The position numbers and the translations under genes are program-made. This document shows positions 1 to 8,493 of a stretch of 64,000 nt of DNA, piece by piece. The notes beneath the pieces were generated by a model. That model was given only the letters and a program-made list of their open reading frames with translations. It ran no database searches and had not been told where the DNA came from. Origin of the DNA: CAZOWW01 sp964583765 (GTDB lineage: Bacteria; Actinomycetota; Actinomycetes; Actinomycetales; Kineosporiaceae); NCBI GenBank assembly GCA_964583765.1, contig CAZOWW010000003.1, positions 1-64,000 on the forward strand. The letters are read 5' to 3'. Within the stretch, counting starts at the first letter, position 1. Every line of letters starts with the position of its first letter.

Positions 1-720
1 CCGGTGCACGGCGCGGGCCGCGGGCAGGTCTCCGGCGTCCATTGCCGTGACCATCCGACGGTACCCGGCGGCGGCGACATGCCCGACGACGCTCACCACC
101 CCGACCGCACCCTGGGCGAGCCAGGCCAGGTTGAGGGCGTCGTCCCCGCTGTAGTACGCCAGGTCCGTCGCCGCCATCACCTCGGACCCCGCATAGAGGT
201 CCCCGGTGGCGTCCTTGACCGCGACGATCCGCTCGTGCCCGGCGAGCTGCAGGAGCCCCGGCGTGGTGATCCGCACTCCCGTGCGCCCCGGGATGTCGTA
301 GAGCATCACGGGCAGCTCGGTCGCGTCGGCGACCGCCGTGCAGTGCGCCACGATGCCCGCCACCGGGGGTTTGTTGTAGTAGGGGCACACCATGAGAAGG
401 GCGTGCGCGCCGGCCTTGGCGGCCTGCTCGGCGAGCTCGACGCTGTGCCGGGTGTCGTTGGTGCCCACGCCGGCGATCACGTGCGCACGGTCACCCACAG
501 CCTCGAGGACCGCCCGGAGCAGGGCGTCCTTCTCGGCGTCGCTCGTGGTCGGCGATTCGCCGGTGGTACCGGAGACGACGATGCCGTCGTTGCCGGCGTC
601 CACGAGATGGGCGGCGAGGGCACCCGCGGCCTCGAGGTCCACGGCGCCGTCGGCGTCGAAGGGCGTGACCATGGCCGTGAGCACGGCACCGAACGGCCGG
701 GGACGAGAGGCTTCGGACAT
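1..720 (-). CDS. dapA: 4-hydroxy-tetrahydrodipicolinate synthase (C-terminus beyond window edge)
   Basis: Condenses pyruvate with aspartate semialdehyde, the first committed step of the diaminopimelate/lysine pathway, in the cytoplasm. The minus-strand reading from the ATG at 720 gives MSEASRPRPFGAVLTAMVTPF, then the TTGE region (VSGTTGESPTT), the tyrosine of YDIPGRTG and the Schiff-base lysine in VAVKDATGDL, all in family order. About 240 residues are visible against a usual length near 300, so the gene is only cut by the window edge, not broken. It lies downstream of thyX and dapB on the same strand, the usual actinobacterial arrangement. Identification is secure; only the C-terminus is unseen. 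Confidence 0.96.
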   Translation of the reverse strand, partial: MSEASRPRPFGAVLTAMVTPFDADGAVDLEAAGALAAHLVDAGNDGIVVSGTTGESPTTSDAEKDALLRAVLEAVGDRAHVIAGVGTNDTRHSVELAEQAAKAGAHALLMVCPYYNKPPVAGIVAHCTAVADATELPVMLYDIPGRTGVRITTPGLLQLAGHERIVAVKDATGDLYAGSEVMAATDLAYYSGDDALNLAWLAQGAVGVVSVVGHVAAAGYRRMVTAMDAGDLPAARAVHR

Positions 721-1079
721 GGGGGCAACGGTACCGCCCACGTCACCGGGGGTTCAGTTACCGCCGCGGACGCCACGGCGTCGGGCGGGCGCCGCCGCGA
801 CCCGAGTCGCCCATGCCATCACTCAGAGTCATCAGAGAACCATGCATCGCTCCGGCTGGTCGCCGGGGTACGGACCGCAAGGATTGCGGACCGGGCCTCG
901 GACACCGGAAGGACTTCGGAACGGACCCGCGACCACCGCAAGACCGATAGACCCGCGGCCACCCGACCGACCCCCGGGTTCACGGTCCCGACGGCCCCGC
1001 GGCACACCGACCACCGCCGATCGCGAGACGTCACGTCACCGACCGACAACGGAAAGCAATATGTGCTTTGCGTCACATT
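721..1079. other. dapA upstream region, no gene
   Basis: The 359-bp gap between thyX and dapA has open frames on both strands, but none has a ribosome-binding site plus a family-like sequence. It should contain the dapA promoter, although no clear -35/-10 pair was recognised. Just after the thyX stop is an AT-richer island with a small inverted repeat, AAAGCA at 1053-1058 and TGCTTT at 1064-1069 around a 5-nt loop. It could be a weak terminator for thyX or part of a promoter; the function is a guess. Confidence 0.4.
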
Positions 1080-1997
1080 TCAGGGTGCAACTCGTCCGTT
1101 CGCCTCGAAAGCCGCGTGGGTCAGGGGCATGAGGCGGGCCCACTCGGCCTCCATGCGTTCCGCGCACATCTCGATCTCGCGTTGCGGATAGGAGGGGAAC
1201 CGCGCGTCCTCGCGCTTGGTCCGCAGGGAGAGGAAGTTCATGAGCGCCCGGGCGTTCATGGTCACGTACATCGAGGAGAAGATCGACAGCGGGAGCACGA
1301 TCCGGGCGACCTCCCGGGCCACCCCGCCGGCGAGCATGCGCTGATAGGCGGCGTAGGCCTCGGTGCAGCACCGCCGCGTCTCCTGCTGGACGAGGTCGTA
1401 CTGCTCGGCGGTGCCGTCCACGAACTCGTAATGGCCGGGTTTGCCGGTCTGGGCCAGCTTGCGCTCCGGACCCGGAACGTAGAACACCGGGCGCAGCTCG
1501 CGGTACCGCCCGCTCTCCTCGTTGTAGGAGGCGATGCGGTGCCGCATGAACTCGCGGAACACGAAGATCGGGGCCTGCACGTAGAAGGTCATCGAATTGT
1601 GCTCGAAGGGCGAGCCGTGCCGATCCCGCATCAGATAGTTGATCAGCCCGCGGGAGCGGACCGGATCGGCGTCCAGCTGCTCGAGACTCTGTTCCCCCTG
1701 CGTGGACACGCGCGCCGCGAACAGCACGTCCGCGTCGTGGGCGGCCGCCCGCACCAACTCGACCGTCACGTTGGACCGGAAGGTCACCCGGGCAGGGTCC
1801 TCCTGCGAGGGCGGCACCGCGGCGGCCTCAGGGGCTTCCGTCCGGTGCCCCGGCTCGTCGGCGCGGTTCCCCGGAGTTCCCGTCCGGTTCCCCGGCGGCG
1901 CCTCGGCCGGCGGGCGGCCCTCGGCGACGGGCTGCATGGGTTCCAGGATCACCGGCTGCTCGATCGGCGTCTGCACCACGGTCGCGTGCTCGGTCAT
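1080..1997 (-). CDS. thyX: FAD-dependent thymidylate synthase ThyX
   Basis: Makes dTMP from dUMP using methylene-tetrahydrofolate, NADPH and FAD. The ThyX signature is intact (RHRIASYNEESGRY, the RHRxxSxNExSxR type), preceded by the conserved SPFEHNSMTFYV and APIFVFREF segments. The reading from the ATG at 1997 gives 305 residues, about 50 longer at the N-terminus than typical ThyX. The extra stretch is Pro/Gly/Arg-rich with a short internal repeat (PGNRTGTPGNRADEPGHR). AGGG lies seven bases before this ATG. A downstream GTG at 1847 (VTFRSNVTVELV) has an AGGAGG about 11 bases upstream and would remove the extension. The function is certain, the start is not. Confidence 0.93.
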   Translation of the reverse strand: MTEHATVVQTPIEQPVILEPMQPVAEGRPPAEAPPGNRTGTPGNRADEPGHRTEAPEAAAVPPSQEDPARVTFRSNVTVELVRAAAHDADVLFAARVSTQGEQSLEQLDADPVRSRGLINYLMRDRHGSPFEHNSMTFYVQAPIFVFREFMRHRIASYNEESGRYRELRPVFYVPGPERKLAQTGKPGHYEFVDGTAEQYDLVQQETRRCCTEAYAAYQRMLAGGVAREVARIVLPLSIFSSMYVTMNARALMNFLSLRTKREDARFPSYPQREIEMCAERMEAEWARLMPLTHAAFEANGRVAP

Positions 1998-2160
1998 GGG
2001 TCGACCCTAGCCAGCGGGACCCACAGGTGCGAAAGACGGGCGTGTGCGCCCACCGCGGAGCGGGCAGGACCCTGCCGGTCCGGGTGCGACTCCAGGCAGC
2101 AGCCCCTGCGCACGGCGGGCTGCTCCGGCGCGGGGACCGGCGCGCTGCCAGGATGGGCGG

Positions 2161-2904
2161 GTGGACCAGGACGCTCCCCCGGGCTCACGGGACCCCGGCG
2201 GTTCGGCGGGTTCGGTCTGGCGGCGGGCGCTGTCGGTCTCCGTGGCCACCGGCGCCTACGGGGTCTCGTTCGGCGCCCTCGCCGTCGCCGCCGGCCTGAC
2301 GACCGCCCAGTCCTGCGTGCTGAGCCTGCTCATGTTCACCGGCGGCTCGCAGTTCGCCTTCATCGGCGTCGCCGCCTCGGGAGGCGCCGGGGCTGCGGCG
2401 GTGGCGACCTCGACCCTGCTCGGGGCCCGCAACGGCCTCTACGGCCTGCAGTTGGCACCTCTGCTCGCGTTGCCCGGCCGGCACCGCGCGCTCGCCGCGC
2501 AGCTGACCATCGACGAGTCGACCGCCGTCGCCACCGCCCAGGCGGCCTCGACCCCGGACCGCCGGGACCTCGTGCGGCTCGGTTTCTGGGCGACGGGTGG
2601 GGGCGTCTTCCTCGGCTGGAACCTCGCCACCCTCGCCGGCGCGATCCTCGGGGACCAGCTCGGCGACCCGCGACGCTACGGGCTCGACGCAGCCGCTCCG
2701 GCCGCCTTCCTCGCCCTGCTCTGGCCACGGTTGGCCGGGCGTACCCCCGCGCTCGTCGCCGGGCTCGCCGCCGCAGCCGCCCTCGCCGGGGTCGGCGTGC
2801 TGCCGGCCGGACTGCCGGTGCTCCTCTCCGCCCTCGTCGCCACGGGTGCGGGACTGCGCGGACCGCGGACCGCGCGTCCCGCTGGTCCCGGGAACCGTTC
2901 CTGA
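2161..2904 (+). CDS. azlC: AzlC-family branched-chain amino acid exporter large subunit
   Basis: Membrane protein of the AzlC/YgaZ family. With its small AzlD partner it exports branched-chain amino acids such as valine or azaleucine in characterised members. The start chosen is GTG 2161, since residues upstream in the frame are Arg/Pro-rich and unlike the family. The protein (about 247 residues) contains the family's FGALAVAAGLTTAQSCVLSLLMF and GGSQFAFIGVAAS segments, then several hydrophobic helices rich in Ala, Leu and Gly. It runs opposite to the flanking thyX and dapB, so the azl pair looks inserted into the otherwise minus-strand dap/thyX block. Substrate is inferred from the family only. 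Confidence 0.88.
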   Translation: MDQDAPPGSRDPGGSAGSVWRRALSVSVATGAYGVSFGALAVAAGLTTAQSCVLSLLMFTGGSQFAFIGVAASGGAGAAAVATSTLLGARNGLYGLQLAPLLALPGRHRALAAQLTIDESTAVATAQAASTPDRRDLVRLGFWATGGGVFLGWNLATLAGAILGDQLGDPRRYGLDAAAPAAFLALLWPRLAGRTPALVAGLAAAAALAGVGVLPAGLPVLLSALVATGAGLRGPRTARPAGPGNRS

Positions 2905-3206
2905 TGGGCTGGACGGTGGTCCTGGCCGCCTGCGCCGCCTGCTACGCGGTCAAGGTGGTCGGCTACCTGGTACCCCGCACGGTCCTCGACCGGCCCCGGG
3001 TCGCCCGCACCGCACCGCTGCTCACGGTGGCACTGCTCGCCGCCCTCGCCGCGGTGCAGGCGTTCTCCACCGGGCACCGTCTCCAGCTCGACGCGCGCGC
3101 GGTGGCCCTGGTCGTGGCCGCCCTGGCGATCTGGCGGCGGGCGCCGTTCCTCGTCGTGGTCGTCCTCGCCGCGGCGACCGCGGCCGGCCTGCGGGCCCTG
3201 GTCTGA
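2904..3206 (+). CDS. azlD: AzlD-family small subunit of branched-chain amino acid exporter
   Basis: A 100-residue, almost wholly hydrophobic protein with about four membrane segments, including the typical GYLVPRTVLDRPRVARTAPLL loop. Its ATG shares one base with the azlC stop (TGATG), so the two subunits are translationally coupled, as expected for an obligate pair. The length matches AzlD proteins. Its role as the small subunit is from family knowledge. Confidence 0.87.
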   Translation: MGWTVVLAACAACYAVKVVGYLVPRTVLDRPRVARTAPLLTVALLAALAAVQAFSTGHRLQLDARAVALVVAALAIWRRAPFLVVVVLAAATAAGLRALV

Positions 3207-3239
3207 GCCAGCCGCCGCAGATCCGGCCGCGCACCACGC

Positions 3240-3273
3240 CGGGCCGGTCACAGGTCCGGGCCGGTCACAGGTC
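3240..3273. repeat. Perfect 2 x 17-bp tandem repeat spanning the dapB stop
   Basis: Two exact copies of CGGGCCGGTCACAGGTC (3240-3256 and 3257-3273). The second copy holds the dapB stop codon (3265-3267, minus strand). It is the first of many stop-codon-associated tandem duplications in this window. Confidence 0.9.
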
Positions 3274-4005
3274 CAGGAAGTGCTCCAGCCCCACGGTCAG
3301 TCCCGGGTGGGAGGCGACTGCACGCACCGCGATGAGCACCCCCGGCATGAACGAGGTCCGGTCGAAGGAGTCGTGCCGCAGGGTCAGCTGCTCGCCCGCG
3401 TTGCCCAGCAACACTTCCTCGTGCGCGACCAACCCGCGCAGGCGAACCGCGTGCACGTGCACCCCGTCCACCACCGCCCCCCGGGCGCCGTCCAACTGGG
3501 TCGTGGTCGCGTCCGGCACGGGTCCCCGCCCGGCCAGCGCCCGCGACCGGGCGATGAGCTCCGCCGTGTGCCGGGCCGTCCCGCTCGGCGCGTCTACCTT
3601 GTCCGGGTGGTGCAGCTCCACCACCTCGACGCTCTCGAAGTGAGCCGCCGCCACGGCCGCGAAACGCAGGAGGAGCACCGCGCCCAGGGCGAAGTTCGGT
3701 GCGACGAGCACGGCGGTCCCCGGCGACTCGGCCAGGGCCGCTCGCACCACCTCCAGGCGGGACGCGGTCCAGCCGGTCGTCCCCACGACGACGTGCACCC
3801 CGTGACGGATGCAGGTGAGCGTGTGTGCCACGGCGCTGTCGGGCACCGAGAAGATCACGGCGACGTCCGCGTCGGCCACCGCATCGACGTCGTCACCGAG
3901 GTCGATCAGCGGGCCGAGCTCCAGGTCGGGTGCCCCGGTGACCGCCCGGCACACCTCCTGGCCCATCCGGCCCTTCGCCCCGATGACCGCGACCCTGGTG
4001 CTCAC
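3265..4005 (-). CDS. dapB: 4-hydroxy-tetrahydrodipicolinate reductase
   Basis: Reduces the DapA product with NAD(P)H in the diaminopimelate/lysine pathway. The N-terminal dinucleotide-binding loop GAKGRMG is followed by VVGTTGW, APNFALGAVLL and the catalytic ELHHPDKVDAPSGTA segment with its His pair and Lys. The start was set at GTG 4005 because GGAGGGA lies six bases upstream and the protein then begins VSTRVAVIGAKG like its relatives; the frame is open 17 codons further. About 246 residues is normal. The C-terminal codons and stop fall in a perfect tandem repeat. Confidence 0.95.
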   Translation of the reverse strand: MSTRVAVIGAKGRMGQEVCRAVTGAPDLELGPLIDLGDDVDAVADADVAVIFSVPDSAVAHTLTCIRHGVHVVVGTTGWTASRLEVVRAALAESPGTAVLVAPNFALGAVLLLRFAAVAAAHFESVEVVELHHPDKVDAPSGTARHTAELIARSRALAGRGPVPDATTTQLDGARGAVVDGVHVHAVRLRGLVAHEEVLLGNAGEQLTLRHDSFDRTSFMPGVLIAVRAVASHPGLTVGLEHFLDL

Positions 4006-4170
4006 GCCGACTCCCTCCGGTTCCCCTGCGCTGCGACGGCGCACGACGGGCGACACCGCCGTGCCCCGGCAGGCTACCGGGTGACCTGTCCCCGCCCGCC
4101 CGCACCGCTCGGGCAGCCGGAACCGGGACGGGACGAGGGACGGTCACGAACCGCCGTCCGGGTGCGGGCG

Positions 4171-5529
4171 CTACGCGGTACCGAAGACCCGGTCCGGGGC
4201 GAACGGCCCCACCACGACCATGGAGCGCGGGCGGGCGACCAGGTCGGCCGCGAGCACGCGCACGTCCTCCGCGGTCACCCGACGGATCCCGTCCAGCGCG
4301 TCGTCCAAGCCCACGAACTCCCCGTAGACCAGCTCCGCCTTGCCGAGACGCGACATCCGCGAGCCCGTGTCCTCCAGACCGAGCACGAGACCACCGCAGA
4401 GCTGCCCGTGGGCCCGCACCAGTTCGACGTCCTCGAGTCCGTCCGCGGCCAGGCGCTCCAGCTCGTCGCGGAGCAACGTGACGACCTCGTCGACCCGGGC
4501 CGGCGCGCACCCCGCGTAGACGCCGAAGTACCCGGCATCGGAGTAGCCGGAGGCGAACGAGTAGACCGAGTAGGCCAACCCCCGCTTCTCGCGGACCTCC
4601 TGGAACAGCCGGCTGCTCATGCCACCGCCGAGCACCGCGTTGAGCACCGACATGACGTAGCGCCGCGGGTCGGTCGCGGTCAGCCCCGTCGTTCCCATGA
4701 TCACGTGGGCCTGCTCCGTCGGCCGGTTCAGCACCAGCCGCGCGCCGTCCTCGGCCCCGGGGGTCGCCACGAGGGTCGCGGGACGCCGCTCGCGCGGGGC
4801 CTCACCGGGCGTCATCTTCCAGGGCGAGTCCGCCAGTTGCCGCTCGATCCCCGCGCACAGCCCGTCGTGGTCCACCCCGCCCGCGGCGGTGATGACCAGC
4901 CCGGTGGGGACGTAGTGCTGGGCATAGTGCTCGGCCACGTCGTCGCGGCCCACGGCCCGGATGGTCTCGGGCGTGCCGCCGATCGGACGCCCCAGCGGAT
5001 GCGAGCCCAGCACGAGCTCGGCGAAGCGCTCGTGCACCACGTCGCTGGGGTCGTCGTCATTCATCGCGAGCTCTTCGAGGATCACCCCGCGCTCGTTCTC
5101 GACGTCCTCGGAGTCGAGCCGGGCGGCGCTGACCATGTCGCAGAGCACCTCCACCGCCATCGGCAGGTCCTCGTCGAGGACCCGCGCGTAGTAGCAGGTG
5201 TGCTCCTTGCCGGTGACCGCGTTGGCCTCCCCGCCCACCGCGTCGAACGCGCTCGCGATGTCCATCGCGCTGCGGCGTGCCGTGCCCTTGAACAGCAGGT
5301 GCTCCAGGAAGTGCGTGGAGCCGTGGTGGCCGCCCGCCTCGTCCCGCGAGCCCACCCCCACCCAGCAGCCGAAGGTGGCCGAGCGGAGCCCGGGCATGTG
5401 CTCGGTGAGCACGCGCACACCACCGGCCAGGACGCTGCGGCGCACCACGGCGCCGCCGTCCTGGCCGCTCACCGTCAGCCCTCCGGCGGATGCGCCGGAG
5501 GGCTGCAGCGGCAGCGGAACAGCTGCCAC
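4171..5529 (-). CDS. M16-family zinc peptidase (processing-peptidase-like)
   Basis: Insulinase/mitochondrial-processing-peptidase family protein. The inverted zinc motif HFLEH is present near residue 75, followed by the conserved LLFKGT, and the second glutamate region (ENERGVILEEL) lies about 75 residues later. The C-terminal half carries the R/Y region (REKRGLAYSVYSFASGY) of this family. It is encoded immediately after pnp: the pnp TGA and this GTG are one base apart (TGAGGTG), so translation is probably coupled. A start further upstream would overlap pnp with an Arg/Pro-rich, unlikely N-terminus. The pnp-M16 pairing is common in bacteria; the physiological substrate is unknown. About 452 residues. 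Confidence 0.92.
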   Translation of the reverse strand: MAAVPLPLQPSGASAGGLTVSGQDGGAVVRRSVLAGGVRVLTEHMPGLRSATFGCWVGVGSRDEAGGHHGSTHFLEHLLFKGTARRSAMDIASAFDAVGGEANAVTGKEHTCYYARVLDEDLPMAVEVLCDMVSAARLDSEDVENERGVILEELAMNDDDPSDVVHERFAELVLGSHPLGRPIGGTPETIRAVGRDDVAEHYAQHYVPTGLVITAAGGVDHDGLCAGIERQLADSPWKMTPGEAPRERRPATLVATPGAEDGARLVLNRPTEQAHVIMGTTGLTATDPRRYVMSVLNAVLGGGMSSRLFQEVREKRGLAYSVYSFASGYSDAGYFGVYAGCAPARVDEVVTLLRDELERLAADGLEDVELVRAHGQLCGGLVLGLEDTGSRMSRLGKAELVYGEFVGLDDALDGIRRVTAEDVRVLAADLVARPRSMVVVGPFAPDRVFGTA

Positions 5530-5530
5530 C

Positions 5531-7804
5531 TCAGGCGTCAGCCGTCGCGGGCTGTGCGTCCGCCGGGGCGGCCGCGTCGTCCGAGGACCCGCCCTCACCC
5601 TCGGCGAGCACCGGGATCAGCGACAGCTTGCCGCGCGGGTCGATCTCCGCGATCTCGACCTGCACCTTCTGCCCGATGGCCAGCACGTCCTCGACCTTCT
5701 CGACCCGGCGGCCGCCGACCATCTTGCGGATCTGCGAGATGTGCAGCAGGCCGTCCTTGCCGGGCAGCAGCGAGACGAAGGCACCGAACGTGGTCGTCTT
5801 GACCACGGTGCCCACGTACCGCTCGCCCACCTCGGGCATGGTCGGGTTGGCGATGGCGTTGATCGCCGCCCGGGCCGCCTCCGCGGAGGGGCCGTCCGTG
5901 GCGCCGATGTACACCGTGCCGTCGTCCTCGATCGAGATCTCGGCACCCGTGTCGTCCTGGATCTGGTTGATCATCTTGCCCTTGGGGCCGATGACCTCAC
6001 CGATCTTGTCCACCGGGACCTTGACCGTGATCACGCGCGGGGCGAACGGCGACATGTCGTCGGGCCGGTCGATCGCCTCGGCCAGGACGTCGAGAATGTG
6101 CAGCCGGGCCTCGCGGGCCTGGGTCAGCGCCGACGCCAGCACCGAGGCGGGAATGCCGTCGAGCTTGGTGTCGAGCTGGATCGCGGTGACGAACTCCGAG
6201 GTGCCGGCCACCTTGAAGTCCATGTCGCCGAAGGCGTCCTCGGCACCGAGGATGTCCGTCAGCGCGGCGTAGGTGGTCTCGCCGTCCACGGTGTCCGAGA
6301 CCAGACCCATCGCGATGCCGGCGACCGGAGCGCGCAGCGGCACCCCGGCGTTCAGCAGCGACAGGGTGGACGCGCACACCGAGCCCATGGACGTCGAGCC
6401 GTTCGAGCTGAGCGCCTCGGAGACCTGGCGGATCGCGTACGGGAAGTCCTCGCGGCTGGGCAGCACCGGCAGCAAGGCCCGCTCGGCCAGCGCGCCGTGC
6501 CCGATCTCGCGCCGCTTCGGCGAACCAACCCGGCCCGTCTCACCCGTGCTGTAGGGCGGGAAGTTGTAGTTGTGCATGTAACGCTTGCGGGTCTCCGGCG
6601 CCAGGGTGTCCAACTGCTGCTCCATGCGGAGCATGTTCAGCGTGGTCACGCCCAGGATCTGGGTCTCGCCCCGCTCGAACAGGCCCGAACCGTGCACCCG
6701 CGGGACGACGTCCACCTCGGCCGAGAGCTGACGGATGTCCGCCAGGCCCCGCCCGTCCATCCGGGTGCGGTCCCGCAGGATGCGCGCCCGCACCAGCTTC
6801 TTGGTCAGCGCGCGGTAGGCGGCGGGGAGTTCCTTCTCGCGACCGGCGAAGGTCTCCGCCAGTTCGGTGACGACGCGTGCCTTGACCTCGTCGAGGCGCG
6901 TCTCGCGCTCCTGCTTGTTCCCGATGGTCAGCGCGGCGGTGAGGTCGTCGCTGACCAGCGCGGTGACGGCGTCGAGGGCGTCGGGCTGGAAGTCCGGGAA
7001 GATCGGGAACTCGGCGGTCGGTTTCGCCGCCTTCGCCGCGACCTTCTCCTGGGCGTGCACCAGAGCCGCGATGAACGGCTTCGCCGCATCGAGCCCCTGC
7101 GCCACGACCTCCTCGGTCGGGGCCTGGACACCCTCGGACTTGACCAGGTTCCAGGTCGCGGCGGTCGCCTCGGCCTCGACCATCATGATCGCGACGTCCT
7201 CGGTGCCGTCCGCCCCGGTGACGACCCGGCCGGCCACGACGATGTCGAAGACCGCGCGCTCCAGCTCACTGTGCCGGGGGAAGGCCACCCACTGGCCGTC
7301 CACCAGGGCCACCCGCACGCCACCGATCGGGCCGCTGAAGGGCAGGCCCGCCAGTTGGGTCGAGAGCGAGGCCCCGTTGATCGCCACGACGTCGTACAGG
7401 TCGTCGGGGTTCAGGGCGAGGACCGTGACGACGACCTGGACCTCGTTGCGCAGGCCCTTGACGAACGAGGGGCGCAGCGGACGGTCGATCAGACGGCAGG
7501 TCAGGATCGCGTCCGTGCTGGGGCGACCCTCCCGGCGGAAGAACGAGCCGGGGATCCGGCCCGCCGCGTACATCCGCTCCTCGACGTCCACGGTGAGCGG
7601 GAAGAAGTCGAACTGCTCCCGGGGGTGCTTGCCCGCGGTCGTCGTCGACAGCAGCATCGACTCGCCGTCGAGGTAGACCGTGGCCGAGCCGGCCGCCTGA
7701 CGGGCCAGACGGCCCGTCTCGAACCGGATGGTGCGCTTGCCGAACTGCCCGTTGTCGAGGACGACCTCAGCGGCAGTGATCTCCGGACCCTCCACTCGGG
7801 TCAC
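5531..7804 (-). CDS. pnp: Polyribonucleotide nucleotidyltransferase (PNPase)
   Basis: Phosphorolytic 3'-to-5' exoribonuclease and RNA tailing enzyme. Two RNase-PH-like cores are visible: the first with FFPLTVDVEERMYAAGRIPG and GRPSTDAILTCRLIDRPLRP, the second with RTRMDGRGLADIRQL and SSNGSTSMGSVCASTLSLL. They are followed by a KH domain (VIGPKGKMINQIQDDTGA) and an S1 domain (GERYVGTVVKTTTFGAFVSL). The start is between two GTGs. 7804 has GGAGAG nine bases upstream; 7792 has AGGAG ten bases upstream. Both give about 755 residues, normal for actinobacteria. It follows rpsO, the classic rpsO-pnp order. Confidence 0.96.
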   Translation of the reverse strand: MTRVEGPEITAAEVVLDNGQFGKRTIRFETGRLARQAAGSATVYLDGESMLLSTTTAGKHPREQFDFFPLTVDVEERMYAAGRIPGSFFRREGRPSTDAILTCRLIDRPLRPSFVKGLRNEVQVVVTVLALNPDDLYDVVAINGASLSTQLAGLPFSGPIGGVRVALVDGQWVAFPRHSELERAVFDIVVAGRVVTGADGTEDVAIMMVEAEATAATWNLVKSEGVQAPTEEVVAQGLDAAKPFIAALVHAQEKVAAKAAKPTAEFPIFPDFQPDALDAVTALVSDDLTAALTIGNKQERETRLDEVKARVVTELAETFAGREKELPAAYRALTKKLVRARILRDRTRMDGRGLADIRQLSAEVDVVPRVHGSGLFERGETQILGVTTLNMLRMEQQLDTLAPETRKRYMHNYNFPPYSTGETGRVGSPKRREIGHGALAERALLPVLPSREDFPYAIRQVSEALSSNGSTSMGSVCASTLSLLNAGVPLRAPVAGIAMGLVSDTVDGETTYAALTDILGAEDAFGDMDFKVAGTSEFVTAIQLDTKLDGIPASVLASALTQAREARLHILDVLAEAIDRPDDMSPFAPRVITVKVPVDKIGEVIGPKGKMINQIQDDTGAEISIEDDGTVYIGATDGPSAEAARAAINAIANPTMPEVGERYVGTVVKTTTFGAFVSLLPGKDGLLHISQIRKMVGGRRVEKVEDVLAIGQKVQVEIAEIDPRGKLSLIPVLAEGEGGSSDDAAAPADAQPATADA

Positions 7805-8085
7805 TCTCCTGTTCTCTCCGGCCGCCGACGGCGGATCCGGGAGTTCGCGGAGCCAGGGGCACACCCGGCGTGAAATCCGGTCTTCGATCGAGATCTTCGG
7901 CATCGGATGTTCCACCACCCGTTCCGGAGATCACTACCGAGGACCGGCGCCGCGGGCGCGGCGCGGGCTCCTGTGATCTTGTGTTGTCTGGTGCGACCGG
8001 CCCAGGGCCGGCATCGTGGGCCGGGCGTCTGGGCACCCGGCCCCCGCAGGCGCCGCGGACCACCGGTGCGGTCCGCGGCGGCAGG

Positions 8086-8355
8086 TCATCGACGCAGGCC
8101 GAGCCGCTCGATCAGCGAGCGGTAGCGCGTGATGTCCGTGCGCTGCAGGTACTGCAGCAGGCGACGACGACGACCGACGAGGAGCAGCAGGCCACGACGG
8201 CTGTGGTGGTCGTGCTTGTGCTCCTTCAGGTGCTGCGTCAGGTCCTTGATCCGCTGCGTCAGCATCGCGACCTGGACCTCGGGAGAACCGGTGTCACCCT
8301 CAACGGTCGCGTACTCGGACATGATCTTCTGCTTGGTGGCAAGCTCGAGCGGCAC
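8086..8355 (-). CDS. rpsO: 30S ribosomal protein S15
   Basis: The 89-residue protein begins with GTG 8355 (PLELATKQKIMSEYATVEGDTGSPEVQVAMLT) and continues through HLKEHKHDHHSRRGLLLLVGRRRRLLQYL, the whole S15 fold. GGAGG lies just upstream of the start. It binds 16S rRNA in the platform of the small subunit. The gap of about 280 bp to pnp may hold the RNA-processing signals usual between these genes; none was readable. Confidence 0.97.
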   Translation of the reverse strand: MPLELATKQKIMSEYATVEGDTGSPEVQVAMLTQRIKDLTQHLKEHKHDHHSRRGLLLLVGRRRRLLQYLQRTDITRYRSLIERLGLRR

Positions 8356-8493
8356 GTGCTCCTCCTCAGGGTCGTTGCGCGGCGCACCGGGGCACGTTCA
8401 CCCGTGCACTCTCAGTCCGCGGCCGTCTCACGGCGTCAGTCACGTTACCAGCGCCGCCCTCTTGCGCCGAATCGACCCGGCCGCAGGGCTGTC

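Noticed and set aside
1068..3206. Long plus-strand frame ending with azlD
   Set aside because: Only the last 100 codons (azlD from 2904) look like a real protein; the rest is antisense to thyX and out of frame across azlC.
2161..3206. azlCD as a horizontally acquired island
   Set aside because: Base and codon composition match the neighbours and there is no mobile-element trace; only strand reversal is unusual.
3280..7873. Long plus-strand frames opposite dapB, the M16 gene and pnp
   Set aside because: Antisense reflections; stop codons are simply rare in GC-rich DNA.
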